From the NCBI GenBank assembly GCA_027922465.2, contig BQMF02000068.1:434001-498000 (forward strand): a stretch of 64,000 nucleotides of DNA. The letters run 5' to 3'. The first letter of the stretch is position 1. Each line of letters starts with the position of its first letter. Made by a program: the position numbers and the translations under genes. The notes beneath the pieces were generated by a model. It did not search any database, was not told the origin of the DNA, and saw only the letters and a list, made by a program, of their open reading frames with translations. Positions 12,253-26,958 of the stretch are shown here, one piece after another. The stretch comes from Turritopsis dohrnii. Its lineage: Eukaryota > Cnidaria > Hydrozoa > Anthoathecata > Oceaniidae.

Positions 12253-13189
12253 ACTACGTGTTGCGGTCCCTGTAAAGCAAATCTCTAGTATATTATTATT
12301 CCAAATACCAAGCAAAGATCAGGACTGACAAAACGCGTTGGATTAAAGCAATAAATAATATTCAAAAGAAACGGGCTACCGATACATTTGACCATAGAAA
12401 ACAAAATAAATGAAAGTTCTGCATGGGGTTGGTCGAAAAACAGTCATTCCAGGATTCCGTTTATATTCAAATCCAATGATTTTGTTATAGAGTACCAAAG
12501 TCTCCTAAGAAAAGAACACCTACAATAATGGAATGTTTCTTCGATGTTTTTCGATTTCTTTGATAGTGAATAATGGAAGCTCTTTCAGTGACTTTCCCCA
12601 TGTTGTTGAATATTGATTAACAGGAACGCGAACGGAATTACCATTAGTATTTTCATTGACTGTAGGTTCAATAACAAATCGTTTAAACACCCTCAGAACT
12701 GTTTTTTTTTTTTACTGATCGTCGCCATATCTAAGTTCATCTACAACACTCAGCCTCGCTTTCATGTTTACGCTAAAAGGATTCGGGAAAGGTGTATTTT
12801 GAATTTGTAATTTTCTAGCAAAATTTTTACGACTTTTTGGCCGAGCAAGAGGTGAGCAGACAGACTATAATACACATGAAAGTTGAAACAGTGATGTCAT
12901 CAGTTACATCAACATCAACACAGACTTATCAAAGATCATATCCTTTCAATCGTTTTCCCTATGCAGTAGAAGTATTCTATTTATTTTATATTAGACCTAA
13001 CGTGCCATCAAATGATTTATTACTTTCCAGAACTTTAATGAGTTGACAAAAATCTTTGAGCGAATACCTGACGATTGGGCTTTATTATTATCAATTTAAA
13101 ACTTTTTATAAAAAAATGGTGTGTCAAAGTGTTTCATGCTCTTGATTGGGTTTGTGTCACTCATGAGTGTTAAATACTTCGGGCCCCTA

Positions 13190-13914
13190 ACCTTAGCCGT
13201 GACCCCTCCTGGAAAGCAGATGCGATAGAACCGAGTGTGGCTAGCAACGTAAAACAATATCAAATAAATAAATAAATAAATAAAATGAAATGTTCTTGAA
13301 CCAACATTTCAACCACAAGGATAGAAATCTGCATCACCTCTGTTTTATTTTCAAAGGACAGCTTTGCCGCATAATCGGCAAGAAGAATCGAACTCCATAT
13401 CCAATACGACGAAAATTCGAGAGTATAAAGTAAAAGTAAATTAAGTACGACATAATGAATTAAGTACGACATAATGAATTAAGCGCAGTAAATTTTGTAG
13501 AGTAAAACTGCAATCATCCACAAAAATTTATGCAGTCACGTGATATTCGAACTTAGTAAAAACTTAACAGAATTTCATGAAAAAAAAGCACAAAATGACA
13601 GCGAGGATGGGCAAGACCTTGAGACTGAAACAAATAAATACACACCTTAATTACGTAGATCTGAGCGCGGATATAAATCCATGCGATATTTAAGTGGCTG
13701 TCAAATTCCCTGTCGAATTTGATATTCAACAACAAAACTTTCATAAACTGGTCGCATTTTCCCTGAATTTTACCCGCATATAAGTAATTTAAGGTGCAAA
13801 ATGCGTGCAAAAGTTAAGGAAACACACTGACCCTAATCATAACTCAGACGCTTTCCCAATCATGTGTTCGAATGACGATTTATCATGCCAACAGCATCGA
13901 AAACGCATCATCAA
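13190..13914. other. Non-coding spacer with (AAAT)n microsatellite
   Basis: An (AAAT)n run occupies 13262-13286 just beyond the edge of duplicon A. A 21 bp unit (GAATTAAGTACGACATAAT) is present twice at about 13435-13482. The ORFs on the minus strand are not protein-like. Confidence 0.5.
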
Positions 13915-13916
13915 TA

Positions 13917-14357
13917 CCGTATTTTCACGAATTAAAGCCGTCCTCGATTAGAAGCCGCCCTCGATTAGAAGCTGCATATACTTTTGGATAACATGGAATA
14001 ACAACTTGTTTTTTAAAATTATATTTCTATTCCACCTTCTTCAATCAATATATCAATAAATCAGTTACATCTTTTAAATACTGCTGCCGCTAAGTTTACA
14101 TCACCATCATCAAGGGTGGGAATTCCTATAAATTCAAGGTTCCCCCATGTGATGCTCCTAACAAGACTCGGGCCTACTCGGTCGGTTGACCTTCTTTCAA
14201 GCAATGGATTTTGTTGACCTCACTTGTTATGATTACGCACATTTCAAATGATTTCTTTATAATCTCAAGATCAGATAGAAGCCACCGTCGATTAGAGGTC
14301 GCAAAATTTCTCTCCGAAAATAAACAGAAGTCGCGACTTTTTTTCGAGAAAATACGA
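13917..14357. mobile_element. MITE with CCGTATTTTC ends and TA target duplication
   Basis: The left end CCGTATTTTCACGAATTAAA and the right end TTTTTTCGAGAAAATACGA are inverted repeats bounded by TA on both sides (13915-13916 and 14358-14359). Internal GTCCTCGATTAGAAGCC motifs recur in both orientations. Its ends resemble those of the element at 29369-29756. A TA duplication suggests mobilisation by a Tc1/mariner-type transposase. Non-autonomous. Confidence 0.65.
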
Positions 14358-14697
14358 TATCTTTCCTTTTGAGTCAACGGATTTAAATGAAGAACGCATA
14401 CTAAACATTAGCAGCGCCACTTCTAGAAAAAGTTCAGCTGCTTCGGCTTCGGCTCTTGCTATGTCTGATATATCTGCAATTGAGAAAAATTACGAGATAA
14501 AAAAAAAAAATCAAAGAAGAGACGAGGTTAACTAACCTATTGGAATATTCTCTCTTTATGAATTTTATATACAATATAATATAGTAATTTACAGAAAGTT
14601 CGAATATACAAGGAACTGAAAAAATAGAATTGAACATCTCAACGTCAAATAAATATGAGTAATAAGCTGTTTGTAAGGATGGAAAGATTTCTATGTT

Positions 14698-14738
14698 CTT
14701 AGGGCGTTTTTAGGGCGTTTTTAGGGCGTTTTTAGGGC
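14698..14738 (+). repeat. 11 bp tandem repeat AGGGCGTTTTT
   Basis: About 3.6 exact units of AGGGCGTTTTT start at 14701, 14712, 14723 and 14734. TTAGGG occurs in each unit but separated by CGTTT, so this is not a telomeric array. Confidence 0.8.
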
Positions 14739-15144
14739 TTCCGGTCAAAACTTCAATGAAAATCAAGAAGCAACATAAAACAATCCAACTCTTCTAATTT
14801 CTTCTTCGTATATTTAGTTAAGATTCGATTGTGAAAATGGGAGACGTTTCTATGGTCAGACTTACTTAAAACTTTCCAATTGTCAACTCAACTTGAAGTA
14901 GTCTTGCACAATTTGTCATTTCAACTTTCGCATCGCAAATAATTGCCACCGACCAAAGGAGTTCGAAATGACAATCGTAAAAACTACAAATTAATGTGAA
15001 GACATTGAAGACAGATCTATTTTTGAAAAAAGTTTCAAGATTTTTCAGAAATTTAGTACTTTCAGTGAAGTATTTCAAAATAGTCAGAAATGGCCTAAAT
15101 AAAAGCTGAAATGAAAGCAAATTAAAAACTAAAGGAGTCTTGCA

Positions 15145-18732
<3,588 letters not shown>

Positions 18733-19139
18733 AGTAAAGTTATAACTATAAATATAAAAGCAAAGTACACAATGCTTATCAGTGGTAGAAAAGCAAATTA
18801 GCGTGTGAAAGTAATTTTAATCATATTTGTGGAACTTCATGGATCATTTGAACGGACCTAGATAGATTTACAAATGCTTCACCATCATATAATAACTTGC
18901 CATAGAAAAAATCAGATAATACCAATGTACAAAATTTAAGGAAAATGAATAAATAATAGTAATAAATAACTAATGAAAAAAGAAAATTAAAATAGATAGT
19001 GGTAAAAGGTATGGTATTACAGGGAGACCATTGCTTATAGCAAAAGCTATGAGGCAATGGCCACCCTTTTCACGACACAACAGGGACATCACAGAAAGCA
19101 GAGGACAAGACAACATAATACAAAGATAAACTTTCATTG

Positions 19140-20645
19140 AGAAATGCGGGACATCAATCAGAATAAGAGGTTATGAAACATTTCTTTAGGTCACATTTAA
19201 CTCCCTCTAGTTCCGTTAGTTTGAAAGGCAGGAGAGATCCAATGGAATTCCATGAGTGGACAGCATTGAATCTCACAGAATTTTTACCAAAATAGGTAGA
19301 TTGGATGGTAGGCAAATCTAATAAACCAGAACTTGTGTGATGGGGATGGGTGAAATCAACAGCAAAAGTACTATGGAGTACGGGAGGTGTTCATTACGGT
19401 ATACCTGGTGCAAGAGAACAATATCCCACAAATGAACAATGTCAAAAAATTGGAGAACAACAAACTTTGCATACAGACACTTGGGAGAGTAGCCAGGCAT
19501 TTTGAAGGCCATGATCCTCATAGCACAGTTTTGGAGGACACAGATACGGTTGATAAAAGTAGAGTTGCGCTGATCCTAAATTTGGCAACAGTACTGCAAG
19601 TGTGAGTGGAAAATTGCATAATAAGCAAGGAGCAAAACTGAGGAGGGGACAAAATGATGAAGTTTAGCTAAGGCTCCATTGGCCCTCTTGAGCTTGATTG
19701 CAACAACATTGATCTGAGATGGATGAACTAGGGTAAAGCCTTTTTCCATTGATACGTAACCTGAAATCATAGTCAAACGGCTTTCAAGCATGTTTGATGA
19801 CAATATATTCAGTCTTGCTAGCATTCAAGGATATTTTGTTGGCATTGAGCCATTGACTAAAGGCTGAAATACATTATCATTTTAATGGATCAGTTTAAAT
19901 TGTTTTAAATTGTTCTATTTATGACCGTTTTTCCCATGGGGACTGTATTTGTATTTAATTCCTTTTATGTATCACATTTTCTTTTATTTCAAACAATTTA
20001 AACTAATCCACTAAATGTATAATTTATTTCAGCCTTAATACCGAATTCATTGGTTTGGCCAGTTGTCACTGGTGTTTATCAGGTTAGTATCATCAGCAAA
20101 ATGATGTGCATCACTCTATTTAATAGCAGAAAATAGATCATTGATATATAATAAAAACAGTAACAGTCCTAATACAGATCCTTGAGGAACATCATGTCTG
20201 ATAGCCCTTGCAAGCAGAATCAGTTCCTTCAAGGGAGACAAACTGTTGCTGATCGGTTAAGTATGACTTAAAAAGAGAAAGCGCATTTACCTCTTTTATA
20301 TATACCAGTGGGAAAGTTTTTTGAGCAAAATATCATGACCAACTGTATCAAAAGCCTTTTGGAGATCTTTGTTTGACCAAAAGACTTTTGAGAGTATCAT
20401 GAAGTAGATCAAAAGACGAGCTGGGACCATTTGCATCAAGCTGCAAAGTAACATCCCACAATCTATATCATTAATATCTACAAGAAAGTCGTCACTAGAG
20501 AACTTCAACCAGTCATAGACTGGAGTAAGTTCTACTGGTGGTACCACAGTATTTAGTGGTGCATTTTTAAGAAGAATGAACTGAGCCATATTGGACTGAT
20601 TTAAATACCAGACTAAATAAATAAATATATAAACTGAGAGCAATG
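19140..20645 (-). mobile_element. Decayed CR1/Jockey-like non-LTR retrotransposon (RT 3' half)
   Basis: Reading the minus strand from 20640 downward, broken frames give DLQKAFDTVGHDILLKKL, then DVPQGSVLGLLLFLLYIND, then the catalytic motif HFADDTNLI, WLNANKISLNASKTEYIV, SSVLLLAYYAIFHSHLQYC and finally NAVHSWNSIGSLLPFKLT near 19230. These are the palm, catalytic (FADD) and C-terminal blocks of non-LTR reverse transcriptases in the correct order. Several frameshifts and stops make it inactive. The 5' part, endonuclease and ORF1 are absent, as expected for 5' truncation. A 175 bp MITE splits the RT between FADD and WLNANK. It lies just upstream of the PP1-like gene in the same orientation. Confidence 0.85.
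19861..20035. mobile_element. AGGCTGAAATAC-family MITE inserted in the retrotransposon
   Basis: The ends AGGCTGAAATACATTATCAT and AATTTATTTCAGCCT are inverted, and longer internal arms (GGATCAGTTTAAATTG and CAATTTAAACTAATCC) also pair. The element is bounded by TAA on both sides (19858-19860 and 20036-20038), a 3 bp target duplication of the PIF/Harbinger TWA type. It interrupts RT coding between FADD and the downstream block, so it is younger than the retrotransposon copy. Confidence 0.8.
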
Positions 20646-20649
20646 ATAA

Positions 20650-23106
20650 TAGTAATATGCAAGTAATCGTAGATCACACATTTTCTGTTTTGGCACTCTA
20701 TAAAACAAAGTTTTTGTGCAAAGTCACACCCACATCATAAATTTCAGTAATGTACTTTGTGAAACAATAATGATGGTATGCATTAATTAGTTTGAAACTT
20801 CGTTATCTGAAAGAAAAAAGATGATGGGAGTTTTCTCAAAATTTCACACTAATTACTTTCTTAGATTAAAAGTTACGAGCAGTACGGGATGTGCCGTGTT
20901 TTTAATTTACAGACGGTTGGAATTATGTTTGATCGATGTCCGTAATTACGAAGGCTGTCCGTAATTAGGCACGAAGACAGTAATGCAAAATATCAAAAAT
21001 GTTATTTAATAGTATGCATATTATCAACATTCTGTGAAAAAAATTGTAACTTCGCAAATTTTATGATTATGTTTGAGGGGTGTGTGGGGTACAAAAGTGT
21101 AATAGCACCCATTAACACATTAACATGTCTGTTTGCTTTTTTTATCCCATCACCAACTTTTTAATGTCGCAAAACTTTTGGCAAAAAAAAGAATATACTA
21201 TGCCAATATATATATTTTTATGGTGACCAAATGTCAAAAGCAGCTAAAACCACGTAATTATGTCTCAAACTGTGTTGGCATTGTAATTTATTGTGGGTTT
21301 TGCTCGAGAGAATTTGCTGTTGCTGAGCTGAGAAAAAAATTACAATATTTTAGAAATTTTAACAACAACTCATCATAAAGATAACATAACTACGTCCGCA
21401 TTTATGGAACGCAAAACACAAATTATAAATGTACTCCATCACCGAAGAAATAATATTATATAGTACCACGCTAAATAAACAGACCTGTCTGGTTAACGAA
21501 ATGTACATAATCAATCAAAACCAAGTCACAATAAATACTAAAATATTAGATAAAGCTGATAAAATAATGTGTTCAAACGCAATAAAGTCAGCGTGAAGCA
21601 TAAGTAAGCGTGTAGAATATAAGTGATTTGAAAATAATGATAAACGTCATCCTCAAGGGATTGCAATAGCAATCCTGTCGAACAACTTAAAATAGTATTA
21701 CAGACAGCAGACGGTTTCTACATGTATTTACTTTTGAAATATTGAATCTTTTATCTGTAACTGAATGAGAACCAGGTAACCAGAGAACCAAGCATTGAAT
21801 ATCATTTAGCGCAATGTTTTGTTTACATTTTTATTCGACTTTTTTCTTTGATATATACTAATCAATTGTGTATATACGATGATCTTTCAATACTCTTCTC
21901 TACGTAATGAGCACCTGCGTATGTTTGTATTTATGTCCGTGGACAATTATCCATAGTGGATATTCGCCTTTAAACGTGCAGGGTAATTATAAATCACGTT
22001 CGTCTCAAAGGGTACAGTCAACTAATTTAAGTAGTGTTTCATTTTTGTTAAAATTAGTTATGAAGTTTTAGATTTATAGTTTAATTCACAGTGCAGTATG
22101 GACTCTTACTGATGTGGTTTGAATTTTGTGGATATGCTTTTTTATGTCCGAAGTTTGGAAGGATGTCCGAAGTTAGGATGATAGACGGTATATATATATA
22201 TATCCCAAGCAATCAAACAGTCAAGATCACTAACTTTACATTGCCCTAATTCTTACTGCGCACACGTTATACTTTCAATTCTTTGGAGTAATTTTCCTTT
22301 TGACTTTTTAATTTTCAACTCTCACTCTCAGTATAACTCTCAACTGTTTTTTACTTTTTGTTGTTGTTTTTTTCATAGTAGGTCCACATCAGTGCTTGTC
22401 ACTGCGTTCTATATATGTATATTGTATATTTATGATATGTATATATTTCAGACCTTCTTTACCAAATAAATTTAATAATAATAAAAAAAAGATCAAGTTC
22501 AGATCATTGGATTGTCAACCACCATCATGATTATTCCCGCTTCCCACATGCGAAGCGGATACATGGCAACTGCTGACAAAACAAGTTTCGTGTTCAGCTT
22601 ATATGCATGATGTGTGAACATAGTGTAGGCGGCAGGTCAAAAAAAGACGGAAAGCGCTCTTTGCAGAACCTCATTCCGATGGCGAAACTAACGTCGAGTT
22701 TCCGACAAAATGGACGAGTCCAGACTCTGCGAGTGCTGAATATTGCCGTTCAGAAATAAAGGAACGTTGTGAGAGTAAAAATAAATACCGCTTATAGGAA
22801 GAATCATTTTCTTATCTTCCCGAAACGTTCTAGAAGGGTATCACAAGAATGAGAAAATAATGACCTTAATAATGATTTTAATAACAACTCATTTTTCTAA
22901 ATAAACTAACTGACTGCAGTTCTACTTTACATTAATGCCACATTAATTAGACCTAACATTATGTTGCTGTGTTTTTTATCAATAACTATTTACAACCACG
23001 ACATCTCCAGTCTTCGTTATTGTTTTTGTAACATATTCGGTTTGGAATACTCTCACAAAATTGATGATACCATTCCTCGCACGAACCACATTCCGTCATT
23101 CTATAT

Positions 23107-23139
<33 letters not shown>

Positions 23140-23170
23140 GCTAGCTTTCTACAAGAAAGAGCAATAAAGC
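20650..23170. other. Non-coding stretch with (TA)n runs
   Basis: No exon was recognised. Short (TA)n runs lie at 22189-22203 and 23111-23141. The 22380-22490 segment ends in AATAAATTTAATAATAATAA and may be the 3' tail of a retroelement, but no coding part supports this. Confidence 0.5.
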
Positions 23171-23174
23171 TCGA

Positions 23175-23962
23175 TTAGTTGTTCAGTTGCAACACAACGT
23201 TCAATATTGCAATATTCAACATGCTTTTGGGAAATGGTTTCATATGTCCAGATTCCAAGCAATCCAGTAGATGCTTTCGAAGAGAGATCGTGTTATATGT
23301 TGTATTTGAGGGGATCTTCACCATACGCCAAACTCGTTGCAAACGCAATTGCAAAATTTCCGTATTCAACGCTGTTTACTTGTTGCTGAACAGGCATCAC
23401 ATTACAATTTCTGGATGTCGACAAAACGAAAAACCAGCAATTTGGTCAAGCACGTCATTGGCAATTCCTCTTGCAAGGTTTTCATAAAGATAATATGCAC
23501 CATTGTTTTTTTTCTATCGGCTTGTGTGTTAAACTCAGTGCATTCTACCAGCATGCAATATTATGTAAGGGTGGTCAGACACAACAATTGGAAATGGGTG
23601 CAATTTACCAATTGAAGAGTCTAACAACCCGCCAAACGCTGGAAATTGCTCATGCAACAAATTCATCGCAATATTTATTGCTTCATCCGATAATATATCA
23701 TTTTATTTTGGATAACATTTCTTTCTTCATTGGAAAGAATAATTTTCCTCCTCTTCTTTGGAATGTCATGCAGTTTAATGACAGATGTAACTATCACATC
23801 AGAGTTGGATTCGGATTGTGATGCTCCAGCTTGGCTATCTTCTGTAACTTGATTGGAAGACGATGCTGTCCCATTTGTACCATTATCTTCACTTTTTACT
23901 GCGTCAATATTTTTGATGCAAACATTTTCAAGTGGAATGTCGTATAACGCTTCATCAGACAA
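23175..23962 (-). pseudogene. Dead Ulp1/C48-type peptidase domain, probably transposon-borne
   Basis: On the minus strand the upstream ORF (23675-23962) starts MSDEALYDIPLENVC and ends near PKKRRKIILSNEERNVI. After a frameshift come SDEAINIAMNLLHEQFP, FPIVVSDHPYIILHAGRMH, a stop where the family has HWV, then after another shift VQQQVNSVEYGNFAIAFAT and finally LLDCLESGHMKPFPKS. This layout matches the cnidarian transposon-associated Ulp1-like proteases, where the QQQxxxxDCGxFAIAFA block carries the catalytic Cys. Here DCG is EYG (Tyr codon at 23362-23364), so catalysis is lost as well as the frame. Which transposon it came from is not clear. The family assignment is from motif recall. Confidence 0.6.
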
Positions 23963-24713
23963 ATCATTATATGTACTTACATTTCCACTGATCAGTTTTT
24001 GTCGCTTGTGAAATTAAATTCTTATCATTTTGCCTTTCTAAGAAGCATCTATAATTACGTAACTGTGCAATTATCCATTGTGTCACAATACTGAGTTTTC
24101 AGACTTGGACAGGTGTTATGAGAGCTTCTTAAGTTAAGTTTCCACTTTTAGGCGACAGAACTAATTCCTCGAAATAGGCGAAACGCAAATTTTTCTGTCG
24201 CCAAAAAAATATTTCGCAAACACCTGTTGTAGTGTGTCCACTTATTATGGACTTATTTTTTGAAACATTTTCTTTTACGCTTCGACCATTGATAGTGAAG
24301 ACGAAATATTATGTGTTCTTGCTTTGAGGAAAAGAAAAAGAAAACACAAAGTTTGAGTTCAACAAATTTACAGAGAAAGGATGGAATACAGTGTTTATTT
24401 CCAAGCTCTTTGTCAAAATTTGCCCACGCATTTTTATAAATATAAATATAAATATAATATAATGTTTGGAAGTTTTGTCAAGGTATTCCCGAACGTATCG
24501 GTCAATTCTTCTTGTTCAGTTATATCCAACAAAGCCTTCCTACTCATGCTTTCAGTTTAGGTCATACACACATATATACACTACAACACACTTTAAATCA
24601 CTTTCCTTTCAAGTGATAACGATTTTCAACAAAAGATCTTTTGAAACTTAATTTCATTTATGTAAAAACGCAGTGATACTAGTAGCATTCCATTAGTAGA
24701 GTAATATTATAAC

Positions 24714-24836
24714 TTGAAGTATAGATATAGAGCCTTAGAAACCGATATTTTTATCGGAACAAAATGGTAGGCGAGGAGTGACGGTTGTTATGTTAAAAAT
24801 ATCGGTTTCTAAGGCTCAATCTACACTTCATGATTT
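24714..24836. mobile_element. Hairpin MITE, arms GAGCCTTAGAAACCGATATT
   Basis: GAGCCTTAGAAACCGATATT and its reverse complement lie about 45 bp apart. Pairing extends outward through TGAAGTATAGAT and ATCTACACTTCA, giving arms of about 38 bp. No ORF. It is a compact foldback unit that would form a long stem in RNA. Confidence 0.7.
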
Positions 24837-24929
24837 AACGACCCGACTTACCCCGCCAACCCATCTTGCCCCGTTTTACCCTATAAAAGAATATATCAGG
24901 TGCTTATGAAGTTAATTCGGCACCAAAAT

Positions 24930-25720
24930 CTCGTTTGTCAAGTCGTCGAATCGTTTTAGAATTTAAAGCGGTTCACAATAAGTCGATATACAAGTCGTCG
25001 AGTGGTTTTTGGTGAATACTCGTTTTTCAAAATTTGTGTAGGAGAGTGTTAGCAATCTAACCATAAAAGAAAAGCGTTCAAATAATCCCATTGGTAATAT
25101 AAATTGAATTCAAACATTATGTTAGTACACTCCTACACAAATTTCGACATACCCGCCACTGAAGGCGTTTTAGAAGTTTGTTTCAGACGATGACGCGTTG
25201 TTCAAAATTCATTGGTCTTTCACATCAAGAGCCATTATAATTTCATGATCTGTTTATTCCAAATGACCTTATTCGTGAGTCCCTTACTTAAAATCAGATG
25301 ATATGATACAGTGTGTTCCGCATACTGCACACGAACATTCATTATATCAAAGATAAGGGATCTTTCAGAATTCTAACAATCAAATATAAGTAAAAAAAAA
25401 AAAGAATCTTTCATAGTTTGTTTATTTCCCCATTCATGGCCATGCAACTGTCCATGCTAATCTACTACTAGAAAACATGGCGGCTAGCATGACTTATGTA
25501 ACACTAACTTAGAGAAACTGATAACGAGGTTGCGCCATCTCATTTTCTGAACAGACTAAACATCTAAAACGCTACCGAAGCGCCTCAATTACACAGTATC
25601 TGACGACCCCAGTTTCTAAAACACCTGCAATTGAAAAACGAGTGTTCATATAAAAACGACTCGACGACTCGAATGTCGACTTATTGTGAACCGCGTTAAC
25701 TTCTAAAACGATTAATGGCG
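24930..25720. mobile_element. Inverted-repeat element with nested smaller one
   Basis: The left arm contains CGGTTCACAATAAGTCGA, AAGTCGTCGAGT and ACTCGTTTTTCAA. The right arm at about 25630-25712 carries the complement of all three. Within it, AATTTGTGTAGGAG at 25033 and CTCCTACACAAATT at 25131 form a second inverted repeat (about 25031-25145), so one element probably landed in another. No coding sequence. Confidence 0.6.
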
Positions 25721-26199
25721 TCACGAGAGGCGCTGACTTAGTTTTCAGAAACGGCTATGAAGACATGGACAATCAAGTGAACCCTAACATTCAATTTCAC
25801 TTTCCTGCTCCTAATCATCATAAATGAAAGTGTTTCGCCTTTTAAGGAAGTTCGTTCGATTTATAAATGATGAGCTCTATAAGCAGATTTTTAATGTTAA
25901 TGCGCTTCAAAGTTTTATGTGCTAAATATCGAAAGAGGCAGAAAAGATTTTCACAAGATGTTGCAGTACCATAGGTTGCGATTGAAGTTATTAAAAAAAG
26001 AGAGAATTTTTTCCCAATTCGTAATCAGCACCCTCGAATTGTTCTTTGTGTGCAAAATTTCATGTAAATTGGAGAAGTTTCGAAAATTGGTCCAAATTAG
26101 GCACAAATGGACAATTTTGCTTTCGAAAAATTTGAAAAACGTAATTCGAATTGGGGGTGATAATTTGGAAAGTGGAATTGGAATAAAAAATGAAAAACT

Positions 26200-26485
26200 C
26201 GATTATGAAGTTTATGGTAAGGACTTCAGGTTCCTTTACGTTATTCTTCTCTAAAGTTACCAAGTGGAAAGAAGGGCCAGCCCCTCCTACGCTTGCTAAT
26301 TGGGTGAAATTGACAATTAAGTTAGCAGGGATTGATGTAAGAAAATACCAGGCCTACTCTTGCAGGCCAGCTTCTATTGCAAAAGCGGCAGTATCGAGAC
26401 TTTCTTTCAAAGGAACGGACCTCTTTTCTGGTCCAGGTAATTTACGTGGAAGAAGTATTACAGAAAACAATTTGAAGGGATAGTC
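26200..26485 (+). pseudogene. Tyrosine-recombinase C-terminal fragment (Crypton/DIRS-like)
   Basis: The frame reads TRTSGSFTLFF, then PPTLANWVKLTIKLAGIDVR, then KYQAYSCRPASIAKAAVSR. Crypton and DIRS recombinases in animals have a similar arrangement: a W-[IV]-K helix, LKxAGID and then AHSTR-x-AS with the catalytic Arg. Here His of AHSTR is Tyr and only this piece survives. The upstream ORF at 25919 in another frame was not recognised. A short fragment, so moderate certainty. Confidence 0.45.
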
Positions 26486-26958
26486 AGTTTTAGATTGACT
26501 TTTGAATTGGTTTAGGCTTGGAACAAAGGCTAAGGGAAATCGGGTTTCCAATGTTAGTAAGACTGGTCTCGATAACTCCCATCGTACGGAGACTACGGTA
26601 ATAACGTTGAAGAATTGCGAAAGGGCTGAAGGCCTTTAATGTAATTCCAATTTTTTAAGTAAACTCGAAGAACGATATAAGATTCATCCTGATATTTTTA
26701 GCTGTTATTACCTTCTTAGATAATTCTGATCTGACACGATCAAACAAACTAGAAATAAAGAACTAGATTCTTGTTCTCCTTGTTGGCTGAAATAAAAAAC
26801 GAAATTAATATTTTTATCGCAATATCAAGAGAGACGGTAAAAGCTCTTCCAGTGGAGATTTTGGACGATTTTGCTCTTTCTTGTGGTTTTTCTAGGTGTG
26901 CCTGGGTTTTTGAAATCGTCTGACTTTTATTTGAATGGTAGGTTTGTATAATCATTTA

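Larger units (their letters stand above)
4580..13190 (+). repeat. Segmental duplication, copy A (expanded)
   Basis: Blocks across this interval match 54155-57385 in the same order and orientation. They include the upstream block with ATTGCTGAGTTATTTGTTT, both esterase exons, the 3' flank to about 8810, then about 12790-13050 and 13125-13190. Copy A is some 5 kb longer because about 1.7 kb (5170-6880) and about 4 kb (8810-12790) of other sequence interrupt the homology. The outer edges are estimates. Confidence 0.75.

Noticed and set aside
14698..14738. Interstitial telomeric repeat
   Set aside because: TTAGGG occurs but the true unit is 11 bp AGGGCGTTTTT.
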